Under the pieces are notes generated by a model. The model searched no databases. It had not been told where the DNA came from and saw only the letters and a list, made by a program, of their open reading frames with translations. A stretch of 64,000 nt of DNA from Aldehydirespirator sp965204875. GTDB taxonomy: Bacteria; Actinomycetota; Acidimicrobiia; Acidimicrobiales; Aldehydirespiratoraceae. Shown in pieces: positions 15,942-23,248 of the stretch. The stretch is taken from the NCBI GenBank assembly GCA_965204875.1, contig OZ242020.1, positions 1,302,001-1,366,000 on the forward strand, given 5' to 3'. How positions within the stretch are numbered: position 1 is the first letter of the stretch; the number at the start of each line of letters is the position of its first letter. A program made the position numbers and the translations under genes.

Positions 15942-17156
15942 TCAGGCGGTGCAGTCCACGAGCACGCGTGCGCACAGGTCCTCGAAGATCCTCCTGAGGC
16001 GTGCCGCCGTGGCCGTCCACGAGTAGCTCCGGGCCATCTCGGCCCCGCGCCGTCCCATCGACCGCGCCAGCGCCGGATCATCGAGCAGCGAGCGCACGGC
16101 AGCCGTGTACTCGGCCACGACGCGGCCGGCGATCCGCAGACCCGTGCGACCGTGGTCGACGATGGTGCGGAGCCCGCCCACGTCGGCCGCCACCACGGGC
16201 ACCCCGCAGGCCGCAGCCTCCAAGGCCACGAGCCCGAAGGACTCCGAGCGGCTCGGCACCAGGCAAACGTCTGCCGCCCTGTAGTAGGTGGCGAGCAGGT
16301 GATGCGGCTGGGGTGCCACGAAGCTGATCCAGTCCCGCAGATCGTGCGCCCGCACCATCTCATCGATCCGCCGCAGTTCGGTCTCGCCGTCGGTGCCGGA
16401 CGCGCCGCCGACGACCACGAGGCGGGCCGCGCGGCCCGACCGTCTCAGCTCGGCGAGCACCTCGACAGCCATGTCGAGACCTTTGAGGGGCTGTATCCGA
16501 CCCACGAAGAGCAGCACCGCCTCGGCGCCGAGGCCCAGGGCGTCCCTTGCCCCGCGCCAGGAACCCACGGAGAACACCGCGGCATCCACCCCTGGCGCGA
16601 CCACATCGACACGGGAGGGGTGCGCACCATAGAGTCGGGCAAGCTGCCGCACCTCGGCGACCGAGTTGGCGGTGATCACGTCGGCGCAGGCGATGACCTC
16701 GGACTCGGCGTCGATGCGCCGCTGAGGCTCCGGATCGCCGGTTCCGGCCTTGACCCTGGCCAGCGTGTGGAAGGTGCAGACCAGCGGCAGGTCGAGCTCA
16801 TGCTTCAGGGAGTGCCCGGCGACGCCCGACAGCCAGTAGTTGGCGTGCAGCACATCGGCGGGGTTCGACTCCAGCCAGCGCCGCACTCCCTGGGTGTACT
16901 CCTGCACCGTCGCCGGCAGCGCCTCCTTGGGCAGGTCGGGCGGGCCGGCCGGTATGTGGACGACCCGGAAGCCGGGCTCGACCTCAACGACCTCGCGGGC
17001 GTCGGCGCGGCGCCGCGCGAACACTGTGGCGTCCACACCGGTTTGCGCGAGCGCCGACACCAGCTCGCGGACGTAGACGTTCATCCCCCCGGCGTCGCCG
17101 CGGCCGGGAAGCTCCAGAGGCGAAGTGTGAAGCGACAGCACCGCGACTCGGCTCAC
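15942..17156 (-). CDS. mshA: D-inositol-3-phosphate glycosyltransferase (mycothiol synthesis)
   Basis: 404 residues, GT4 family. It transfers GlcNAc from UDP-GlcNAc to inositol-3-phosphate, the first step of mycothiol synthesis. Typical blocks are LHTSPLELPGRGDAGGMNVYVREL at the N-terminus, HANYWLSGVAG, FVGRIQPLKGLDMAVE and the C-terminal PSRSESFGLVALEAAACGVPVVA. The start is GTG at 17156 within GAACTGTGAGC. The neighbour ybjN supports the MshA assignment over other GT4 enzymes. Confidence 0.92.
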   Translation of the reverse strand: MSRVAVLSLHTSPLELPGRGDAGGMNVYVRELVSALAQTGVDATVFARRRADAREVVEVEPGFRVVHIPAGPPDLPKEALPATVQEYTQGVRRWLESNPADVLHANYWLSGVAGHSLKHELDLPLVCTFHTLARVKAGTGDPEPQRRIDAESEVIACADVITANSVAEVRQLARLYGAHPSRVDVVAPGVDAAVFSVGSWRGARDALGLGAEAVLLFVGRIQPLKGLDMAVEVLAELRRSGRAARLVVVGGASGTDGETELRRIDEMVRAHDLRDWISFVAPQPHHLLATYYRAADVCLVPSRSESFGLVALEAAACGVPVVAADVGGLRTIVDHGRTGLRIAGRVVAEYTAAVRSLLDDPALARSMGRRGAEMARSYSWTATAARLRRIFEDLCARVLVDCTA

Positions 17157-17183
17157 AGTTCCCAGAGGATACCCACGACCCCC

Positions 17184-17345
17184 CAGGGCCCGAGCGGCCC
17201 GTGAGCGCAGCGAACAAGAGCGGACACTCCAGGGCCTGAGCGGCGCGTGAGCGCAGCGAACAAGAGCGGGATCCCCGGCCCCGAGCCGCTGAGTGAGCCG
17301 CAGCCAACAACCTCGGGAACTCCAGGGCCCGAGCGTTGCCCGAGC
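17184..17345. repeat. 45-bp tandem repeat, family A, second locus (about 3.5 copies)
   Basis: Plus-strand units of 46-47 bases with core gagcggcccgtgagcgcagc and gaacaagagcgg, plus one more diverged copy and a partial one. The core is the reverse complement of that at 12182-12300. It fills the gap between the MoaD-like gene and mshA. Reading on the minus strand, a short frame through the last unit ends exactly in the GTGA of the mshA start. Confidence 0.85.
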
Positions 17346-17378
17346 AGCCCCGCCCGCGATCTAGCGGTGCCGGGGTGC

Positions 17379-17624
17379 TCAGCCGCCCGACACCGGGGGC
17401 AGCACTGCGATCTCGTCGTCGTCGCCCACGGGGGCGTTCGGCGCGGTCGGCTCGCCGTTGCACCAGACCTGGCAGGTCTCGAGAAGTGCCGCGAAGCCGG
17501 GGCCGTAACGCTTGCATGCGGCCTCTAGCACCTCACGCACCGTCACGCCCGGAACCTTGTCGCGACCCCTCCCGGCCGCCTCCCGCGCCGACGCGAACAG
17601 CCGCAGATGTGCCACGCCGGCCAT
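17379..17624 (-). CDS. MoaD/ThiS-like sulfur-carrier protein
   Basis: 81 residues, beta-grasp fold length, ending in the diagnostic SGG with Gly-Gly at the C-terminus. Such proteins are thiocarboxylated at the terminal glycine and donate sulfur in molybdopterin or thiamine/other sulfur transfer. The sequence LRLFASAREAAGRGRD favours the MoaD branch. The ATG at 17624 is the first in-frame start matching the family; no moaE is seen nearby. Confidence 0.85.
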   Translation of the reverse strand: MAGVAHLRLFASAREAAGRGRDKVPGVTVREVLEAACKRYGPGFAALLETCQVWCNGEPTAPNAPVGDDDEIAVLPPVSGG

Positions 17625-17729
17625 GGTAGCCGCTACCGGCGCGGCGGGGCTGCGGGCCGGGGCGCACCGCGGGCATCCGGAGACGGACTCGCCGCCACGA
17701 GCATCCACGTTCGCAGCGAGGGCGAGTGG

Positions 17730-17796
17730 TAGTGTCTTATGCCGTGATAATCTATGTTATTCAAAGCTATTCTCATATACTTCCAGGAGAGTGGAC
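17730..17796 (+). promoter_or_regulatory. AT-rich leader with probable promoter of the metallopeptidase gene
   Basis: An extended -10-like TGATAAT lies at about 17742-17748 in an unusually AT-rich stretch, followed by AGGAGA about 8 bases before the ATG at 17797. No clear -35 box is visible. Confidence 0.35.
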
Positions 17797-18432
17797 ATGA
17801 GCACCGAACCCGCAACACCCGCCAATGAGGACAACGTCGCCTACAGCCCCAGGGTCGCAGGCGGGCCGATGGGAGTCGAACCCGCCGCACCCGACGACGA
17901 TGACAGCCTCGCCATGACGCCGAGCCTCCCCCGCGTTCGGGTGATCCGCAGCCCCAAGCGCCACAAGACCGTGTCGGCCCGCCTCAACGGCGGCGTCTTG
18001 CAGGTGCGCATCCCTGCATGGCTGCCCCGAGAAGAAGCGGACTCGCTGGTCCACAGCGTTGTGGCCCGCTTCAGCGAGAAGTGGCGCTGCAGCCACGTGC
18101 CGCTCACGGCCCGAGCCAGGGAACTCGCAAGGAGGTTCGACCTGCCCGAGCCGGCGTCGATCTCCTGGTCATACCGGCAGAGGTTCCGCTGGGGATCGTG
18201 CTCCCCTCACAGCAGCGACATCCGCATCTCCAGCAGGCTGGCCCAAGCTCCGCCCTGGGTGCTCGACCACGTGATAGTGCACGAGCTCGCGCACCTGGTG
18301 GTGGCAGACCACAGCAGGGAGTTCGAGAACCTCGTCAAACGCAACCCCGACGCTGAGAAAGCCGAGGGCTACCTGCTGGCCATGAACGACATGGCGCCTG
18401 CACTCGAGTCCCCCGAGGCGCTCGCCGGCTAG
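17797..18432 (+). CDS. YgjP/WLM-type zinc metallopeptidase
   Basis: 211 residues. After about 45 residues of low-complexity N-terminus, the DUF45-type core begins (VRVIRSPKRHKTVSARLNGG). SYRQRFRWGSCSPHSSDIRISSRLAQAPPWVLDHVIVHELAHL contains the HELAH zinc motif, and the third ligand is probably in VADHSREF. The start ATG follows an AGGAGA ribosome-binding site. Substrate unknown. Confidence 0.85.
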   Translation: MSTEPATPANEDNVAYSPRVAGGPMGVEPAAPDDDDSLAMTPSLPRVRVIRSPKRHKTVSARLNGGVLQVRIPAWLPREEADSLVHSVVARFSEKWRCSHVPLTARARELARRFDLPEPASISWSYRQRFRWGSCSPHSSDIRISSRLAQAPPWVLDHVIVHELAHLVVADHSREFENLVKRNPDAEKAEGYLLAMNDMAPALESPEALAG

Positions 18433-18474
18433 GCCCGGGCCGCCCCACACCCGGCGCAGGGGCACGTTCGATGT

Positions 18475-18566
18475 GTTCGATGCTCGCAGGCGGCATCGAC
18501 GCCCCTTCCCAGTAGCGTTCCAGCCAGCCCGCCGTTGGCTGTTCGATGCTCGCAGGCGGCGTTGAT
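18475..18566. repeat. Direct repeat of about 20 bases in a convergent gap
   Basis: The word gttcgatgctcgcaggcggc occurs at 18475-18494 and again at 18541-18560. The gap separates the convergent metallopeptidase and DUF2237 genes; no gene is seen in it. Confidence 0.75.
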
Positions 18567-18593
18567 ACCGGGCGGGCACTGGCCGCAGCCGGG

Positions 18594-18965
18594 TCAGGCT
18601 GTGTCAGCGTTGTGGCGGTGAGCCTCGAGGTCGCGCAGGTCCGCCCACTCCAGGGTTCGGGCGTGCGTCGCCTCGAGCACCACCGCGGGGGCTGCGCCGG
18701 CCGCGAGCGCCTCCGCCCACCTGGACGCGCAGAGGCACCAGCGATCGCCGGGTGCCAGCCCGTCGAAACCGATGCCGGGCTTGGGAGTCGACAGGTCGTT
18801 GCCAGCGGCCTTGGAGAACTTGAGGAACTTCGCCGTCATGACGGCGCACACCGTGTGGACTCCGTAGTCGTTGGAGTCGGTGTTGCAGCAGCCGTCGCGG
18901 AACCAACCCGTCAGCGGGTCGAAGGAGCACGGCTGAAGTTCACCGCCGAGCACGTTCAGCGCCAT
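18594..18965 (-). CDS. DUF2237 family protein
   Basis: 123 residues, the usual size of the family. Conserved words seen are ALNVLGGELQPCS, TGWFRDGCC, DYGVHTVCAVMTAKFLKFSK, GNDLSTP and PGDRWCLCASRW. Function is unknown. The ATG at 18965 is the first start that gives the family N-terminus. Confidence 0.88.
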   Translation of the reverse strand: MALNVLGGELQPCSFDPLTGWFRDGCCNTDSNDYGVHTVCAVMTAKFLKFSKAAGNDLSTPKPGIGFDGLAPGDRWCLCASRWAEALAAGAAPAVVLEATHARTLEWADLRDLEAHRHNADTA

Positions 18966-19022
18966 GGCGCAGCAGTATCGCACATCGCCTGCGGTGCTGC
19001 CTGCGGCGGTTAGCGTCGCAGT

Positions 19023-19238
19023 GTGGGCCACACAGGCGACAGCCACACAGGCGGGCAGCAGCCTGCGGGCGGGGGCGCGCAACCACAAGAGGGCCGGCAA
19101 CTCGACGAGTTGGAAGGGGAACTGGACGTCATGGACTCGACGCTGGCCGCGCTGGACGCAGACGACTTGGACGCGGCAGAGACGCTGGTGGCCGGATTGG
19201 CGCCCACGAGCACTGTTGCGGAGTTGCCCGCTTCGTGA
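19023..19238 (+). CDS. Small acidic hypothetical protein
   Basis: 71 residues from GTG at 19023. A Gly/Gln-rich N-terminus precedes an amphipathic acidic helix (QLDELEGELDVMDSTLAALD and ADDLDAAETLVAGL). The composition looks like real protein rather than a shadow frame, but no family is recognised and the start is uncertain. Confidence 0.5.
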   Translation: MGHTGDSHTGGQQPAGGGAQPQEGRQLDELEGELDVMDSTLAALDADDLDAAETLVAGLAPTSTVAELPAS

Positions 19239-19433
19239 TTCCGGGGAGGAGCCCGACCGGCTGACCGGCGCGGCTGCCGCCCGCTCGAACCGATGCAGCG
19301 ATGTCCGCTCTAGGAGCTGGGCTCCACTTGCCGGCATTGCACCGGGTCGCTGACACGATGCCCTCCGCCGGCATTGCGGGCGGCCGCTTCGCAGCGGGTC
19401 GCCGGAAGACCAGGTCGCTGACACAATGGATGC

Positions 19434-19506
19434 GGGCCGCTAGCTCATCGGGTAGAGCAGGAGACTTTTAATCTCAAGGTGCCGGGTTCGAGCCCCGGGC
19501 GGCCCA
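19434..19506 (+). tRNA. tRNA-Lys (anticodon TTT)
   Basis: 73 nt cloverleaf. Acceptor stem GGGCCGC/GCGGCCC, D-arm GCTCATCGGGTAGAGC, anticodon loop CTTTTAA, T-arm GCCGGGTTCGAGCCCCGGC. CCA is not encoded. Confidence 0.96.
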
Positions 19507-19611
19507 CCGCACGCGGCGAAACCCGAGTTGCCGGTCGCGGGGTGCTCACCTGATCCACGTGTGGCATCCACGCCCACTTTGTGAACCGTCGGGGTGCCAA
19601 CATCGCGAGGC

Positions 19612-19660
19612 GGCTAGCGGGAGTGGCATCCACGCCCGCGGAGGTGACCGCCCGCTAGCC
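19612..19660 (+). terminator. Hairpin after tRNA-Lys
   Basis: Arms ggctagcggg (19612-19621) and cccgctagcc (19651-19660) are perfect complements. No T-run follows. The word gtggcatccacgccc also occurs twice here (19561-19575 and 19624-19638). Confidence 0.4.
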
Positions 19661-19668
19661 TCGTCACC

Positions 19669-20505
19669 GTGGATTGGAATCCCGACGCAGGCGACCAGGC
19701 CCCGTTCTGGCCGGGGAGCACGGAGCGGCGCGGTCCTCGCTGGGTGCCGATTCTGGTCGCGGCCGGTGTGGTGATCGTCGTTCTGGGCCTCTTGATCTGG
19801 TGGCTCGGCACCCGCGATGACGAGACGGCAGACCCGGCCACAGAGACGGAGCAGCCGGTGAACGAAGAGGCGGAGGAGCCGGCGGGCGAAGGCACAGAGC
19901 CCGACGCGGCCGCCCCGCCCGAGGCCGGGCCGCCGACCACCGAAGCAACGACCACCACGTCGACAAGCACGACCACCACCACGACTTCGGTTCCATTGAC
20001 GACCACGACCTTCACCGTCGAGGAGCCCGAAGACCCCTCCGCGTTCGGCCCGCCGACGCTCAGCTCCACCTCGACCATGTCGACCGTGGGCCTCGACTCG
20101 GTGAGTTTCGGAATGACCGTCGCTGCGGCACAAGAGGCAGCCGGGACGACGCTGATCCCCGTCGGGCCAATCGGGGACTGCTATCACGTCGTTCCCTACG
20201 ACGCGCCTGAGGGGATCGTGTTCCTGGTCTCTCAGAGCACCATCGAACGCGTCGACATCAACAGCGGGCCGATCACAACCCGCTCCGGTGTGGGCGTCGG
20301 CTCACCCGAGTCGATGGTCACCGACCTGTTCGGAGACTCCATCGAGCGCGAGGTTCGCGCCGATGGCACCGTCGACTTGGTCTTCGTGCCCAGCGACCCC
20401 GGCGATCGCAACTACCGGGTCGTGTTCAATGTCCTGGACGGCACCGTCCGGGCCATGAAGTCGGGGCGGCTCCCTCAGGTGATGTCCGACACCGGCTGCG
20501 AGTAG
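19669..20505 (+). CDS. Membrane-anchored extracytoplasmic protein of unknown function
   Basis: 278 residues, GTG start. One membrane helix near residues 25-45, then an acidic Pro/Glu linker and a Thr/Ser tract (about 90-115), and a C-terminal globular domain of about 150 residues with two Cys (GDCYHV and SDTGCE). The shape is a single-pass envelope protein. No catalytic motif is recognised. Confidence 0.75.
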   Translation: MDWNPDAGDQAPFWPGSTERRGPRWVPILVAAGVVIVVLGLLIWWLGTRDDETADPATETEQPVNEEAEEPAGEGTEPDAAAPPEAGPPTTEATTTTSTSTTTTTTSVPLTTTTFTVEEPEDPSAFGPPTLSSTSTMSTVGLDSVSFGMTVAAAQEAAGTTLIPVGPIGDCYHVVPYDAPEGIVFLVSQSTIERVDINSGPITTRSGVGVGSPESMVTDLFGDSIEREVRADGTVDLVFVPSDPGDRNYRVVFNVLDGTVRAMKSGRLPQVMSDTGCE

Positions 20506-20536
20506 CCCCAGCCAGAGCTTGCGTTTACGGGGCAAG

Positions 20537-21097
20537 TCAGCCGCCGGGGGGCAGTTCCTCGGAGCAGTCGAAGCAGACGGCCTCGACGTCTCCGAGCCCG
20601 TACTCCTCACTCTCACCGGTGTCGAGGTCCAGGATCCGCACGAAGCGCACTGCAGAAGCTCGCACGACATCGTCTTGGAGTTGGATGTCGAGGGGGCTGT
20701 CCAGCGCCGGCTCGACGAGCGTGCCGTCTGCGAGCTTGAGCCCGATGTAGGGATCGGCGACATACGCCTGCAGGTACATCTCGATCAAGCGACCCGACTC
20801 CGGATCCTTGGCAACCCCCACCACTAGAAGGTCGTCAGCACCGGACGTGTAGCAGGTGGCGGCGAAATCGTAGGCTGTGTCGCCCACCCTGACCGTTGCC
20901 ACGGAGGCCGGTCGCTCGGTCTGCACCGCGCCGGCAGGAACGGCCGGCGCAGAGGCAGCAGAGGCAGTGGTACTCGGCGGGGAGATAGCGCCGTCATCGA
21001 CGGAGGCGCATCCTGCAAGCACCCCGGTTGCCAGCAAAGCGGCAATGCGGGCCGCCCCCCTCGCCGCCTGCGCGCCTGGATGTACTCGGGGCCGCAC
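20537..21097 (-). CDS. Putative lipoprotein
   Basis: 186 residues. The signal peptide ends with the lipobox LAGC (ATGVLAGCASVDD), followed by a Ser/Thr/Ala linker and a domain with two Cys near the end (CFDC). It is convergent with the preceding gene and divergent from the small membrane protein at 21193. Unknown function. Confidence 0.78.
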   Translation of the reverse strand: MRPRVHPGAQAARGAARIAALLATGVLAGCASVDDGAISPPSTTASAASAPAVPAGAVQTERPASVATVRVGDTAYDFAATCYTSGADDLLVVGVAKDPESGRLIEMYLQAYVADPYIGLKLADGTLVEPALDSPLDIQLQDDVVRASAVRFVRILDLDTGESEEYGLGDVEAVCFDCSEELPPGG

Positions 21098-21192
21098 GGT
21101 GCGGGGACTCTAGGCGCCCGCTCGACGCCGATAGGAACCGGGACCCTGGAGCACTGCGCGGGTCACGGCTGACACCTCGATAGCTTGATCCG

Positions 21193-21378
21193 GTGCCTTC
21201 CCAGAGCGAGGTGCGCAAGCGCCGGATCCGAGCCGAGAACACCGCAGCGGGCCGAGCCGTTCGAGGCGGGCAGCCTCGCCGGCGCCGCCGCCGCTTGCTG
21301 GTGGGCGCGGTCGCCGTCATCGTCGCTGTGATGATGGTCGCCTCGCTGGCGGTCGGTCTGTTCGCGTCCGGGATCTAG
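21193..21378 (+). CDS. Small basic single-pass membrane protein
   Basis: 61 residues from GTG. The first 35 residues are strongly basic (RKRRIRAEN and RRRRRR) and are followed by one hydrophobic helix to the C-terminus. It lies 29 bases before a cyclophilin gene whose N-terminus has the same basic-then-helix design. Confidence 0.6.
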   Translation: MPSQSEVRKRRIRAENTAAGRAVRGGQPRRRRRRLLVGAVAVIVAVMMVASLAVGLFASGI

Positions 21379-21407
21379 AGCGTTCAAACTCTTCACACGG
21401 AGGACCG

Positions 21408-22319
21408 ATGAGCACACCGAAGCGGGAGCGCCAGCGCATGAACCGCCAGCGGCGGCTTGAGGCCGACGAGGCCGCCGCCAAGCGATACGCCAGCCGCCGG
21501 CGGCTGAAGCTCATCGGTTCCGCCGCTGTGGTCGTCGCCCTCCTTCTGGTACTGCTGGCATGGGTGCAGGGCGGCGACTCCGAGACGACCGTGGAGCCTC
21601 CGGAGCCGCCCAGCACGACCGAACCCGCGTCCGAGCCTGACCCCGAACCCGACACGAACGAACCCGACACACCGGCGGGATGTCCCGAACCGGACGGAAG
21701 CAGCGGGCGTGTCATCGACTTCGACGCACCCCAGCCCATGTGCATCGACCCGGAGAGCAGCTACACGGCCGTCTTCGACACCAGCGAGGGGGAGATCCGC
21801 TTCGACCTGACCGCAGCCGCCACGCCGGAGACGGTCAACAACTTCGTGACACTGGCCCGATGGGGCTACTACGACGGCACGCTGCTGTTCCGCACCGACC
21901 CGTCGATCGACATCATCCAGGGCGGCTCCCCACACACGAACAGCGCCTCTGATCCCGGACCGGGTTACAACATCGCCGACGAGCCGGCCTTCGAGACCGA
22001 CCCCGACACCGGCCAGCTCACCGGCCCGTACCGTTACCTGCCGGGCCAGCTCGTCATGGCCCGCTCAGCGGGACCCGACTCCGCCGGCGCTCAGTTCTTC
22101 ATCACCACAGGCCCCGACACGGCCCTGCTGGACTCCCAGGGCACCTACGTGGTGTTCGGGCAGACCGGCGACGCCGGTCTCGAAGTGGCCCAGTCGATCA
22201 TGGACCTGCACGTGGACAGCGGCAACATGGGAGGGGCGCCGTCGCGCGACGTCATCGTGCGCTCCGTGACCATCGAGGAGACACCCGCGTTGCCCGAGCC
22301 CTCCGGCACCGCCCCCTAG
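21408..22319 (+). CDS. Membrane-anchored cyclophilin-type peptidyl-prolyl isomerase
   Basis: 303 residues. A basic N-terminus and one membrane helix (about 33-52) place the enzyme outside the membrane. After a Pro/Glu linker comes the cyclophilin domain: TSEGEIRFDL, ETVNNFVTLARWGYYDGTLLFR, GQLVMARSAGPDSAGAQFFI and TYVVFGQ. It accelerates proline isomerisation in exported proteins. ACGGAGG lies upstream of the ATG. Confidence 0.9.
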   Translation: MSTPKRERQRMNRQRRLEADEAAAKRYASRRRLKLIGSAAVVVALLLVLLAWVQGGDSETTVEPPEPPSTTEPASEPDPEPDTNEPDTPAGCPEPDGSSGRVIDFDAPQPMCIDPESSYTAVFDTSEGEIRFDLTAAATPETVNNFVTLARWGYYDGTLLFRTDPSIDIIQGGSPHTNSASDPGPGYNIADEPAFETDPDTGQLTGPYRYLPGQLVMARSAGPDSAGAQFFITTGPDTALLDSQGTYVVFGQTGDAGLEVAQSIMDLHVDSGNMGGAPSRDVIVRSVTIEETPALPEPSGTAP

Positions 22320-22385
22320 CCCCGATCGGGACACCGAGCACCGCAACCGGCCGCGACGGCTGAACCGGCCGGCACCGCCCGCTGG

Positions 22386-22874
22386 CTAGCGGATCTTGCG
22401 GCGGGCGCGCAACTGGACGTAATGGCGCCAGGCCGCAGGTGCTGAGGTCGCCTCGCATCGGTAGAGGTCCGTGATCATGAACCCGCCCGAGCGCAAGGCC
22501 GAGACCACATCACGGTCTTCCTCACCCGGCTTGTGCGCTCGTCGAGCGAAGCGGCGCGCCGGCAGGCTCGAAGGCGGCCCGCCACCGGCGCTGCCGAGGC
22601 AGGGTTCGACCATGTGGATCCAGCCATCCTCGGCCAAGATCGTCTCAAGGACGGCCACGAGACCGGGCAGGTCTGCCACCGAGTGCAGGCGCACGAACGA
22701 CAGGATCGTGTCGTATCGCGCTCGGTCCTGCGACTCGCGCCGCACCGCCGCCTCCACCGCCTCGCCGGGAAGCTCGAAGACGCGCCCCACCGCCGCCCGT
22801 GACAGCTCCCTGCAGCGGGCATCGACGGCGTCCAGCAGTGCCGCAGGGGGCTCAAGCGCCGTGCTCAGGCCCAT
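22386..22874 (-). CDS. Methyltransferase-like protein downstream of the carboxylase genes
   Basis: 162 residues from ATG at 22874 (MGLSTALEPP). A motif I-like VGRVFELPGE is followed by YDTILSFVRLHSVADLPGL and ILAEDGWIHMVEPC, as in small class I SAM-dependent methyltransferases. The glycine-rich loop is degenerate, so activity is uncertain. An upstream in-frame extension belongs to a bridging mini-ORF region and the end of the epsilon subunit gene; I reject it as coding for this protein. Confidence 0.65.
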   Translation of the reverse strand: MGLSTALEPPAALLDAVDARCRELSRAAVGRVFELPGEAVEAAVRRESQDRARYDTILSFVRLHSVADLPGLVAVLETILAEDGWIHMVEPCLGSAGGGPPSSLPARRFARRAHKPGEEDRDVVSALRSGGFMITDLYRCEATSAPAAWRHYVQLRARRKIR

Positions 22875-22945
22875 CCCCCGCAACCCTGGCGACGACACGG
22901 CCCCACCGCCCGCGCCAGCGCAGCAAAGCAAGCGCTCAGGCCCAT
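22865..22945 (-). CDS. Bridging mini-ORF between carboxylase epsilon-like and methyltransferase-like genes (26 aa)
   Basis: The ATG at 22945 overlaps the stop of the upstream gene inside ATGGGCCTGA, and the TGA overlaps the next ATG inside the same ten bases. The peptide starts MGLSACFAALARAVG and ends CGGWA. The upstream protein ends YGGWA and the downstream protein starts MGLSTA, so this is a duplicated junction. Confidence 0.45.
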   Translation of the reverse strand: MGLSACFAALARAVGPCRRQGCGGWA

Positions 22946-23172
22946 CCGCCATAGGTTTGGCGACGGCGCCACGACCTTCCGGCGTAGCGCCAGCGCGGCG
23001 ACGGCTCAGCGACCGCGGGAGGGATCGCCTGCGGGTGGATCTGCGGCCACAGCGTCGCTAGCGCCATGGCGATGGCGGAGCGCTCATCGGCGGTGGGCGG
23101 CGGAGAGATCGAGGCGATCTCCACCCCGTCCGGCAGGCCCGGCACCTCCGCACATCCCGACGCGACGCTCAC
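22936..23172 (-). CDS. Acyl-CoA carboxylase epsilon-like subunit
   Basis: 78 residues from GTG at 23172, overlapping the stop of a 9-codon ORF (GTGA). Middle part PPPTADERSAIAMALATLWP and a basic, Trp-rich C-terminus (PSPRWRYAGRSWRRRQ) fit the small epsilon subunits found next to actinobacterial beta chains. The role is stabilising or stimulating the carboxylase complex. Assignment rests on size, position and tail composition. Confidence 0.65.
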   Translation of the reverse strand: MSVASGCAEVPGLPDGVEIASISPPPTADERSAIAMALATLWPQIHPQAIPPAVAEPSPRWRYAGRSWRRRQTYGGWA

Positions 23173-23248
23173 GGTGGACAACTCTCACACCGCTTCACAA
23201 GCGAACTCCAGGCCCGGCACTTCCGCGCATACCGCAGCCGACGCTCAC
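23169..23248 (-). other. Two coupled bridging mini-ORFs between accD and the epsilon-like gene
   Basis: First: GTG at 23248 overlaps the accD stop (GTGA), 17 codons (MSVGCGMRGSAGPGVRL), stop at 23195. Second: GTG at 23198 overlaps that stop (GTGA), 9 codons (MKRCESCPP), stop at 23169 overlapping the GTG of the next gene (GTGA). The words gtgagcgtcg and gtgccgggcctg occur both here and at the start of the epsilon-like gene, so the segment is a diverged duplicate of that start. Confidence 0.45.

Noticed and set aside
22875..22952. Longer N-terminus for the methyltransferase-like protein with a CAGAGGG glycine loop
   Set aside because: The Gly-rich stretch is the out-of-frame reading of a duplicated junction; the start at 22874 sits in the same ATGGGCCTGA overlap as the mini-ORF before it.
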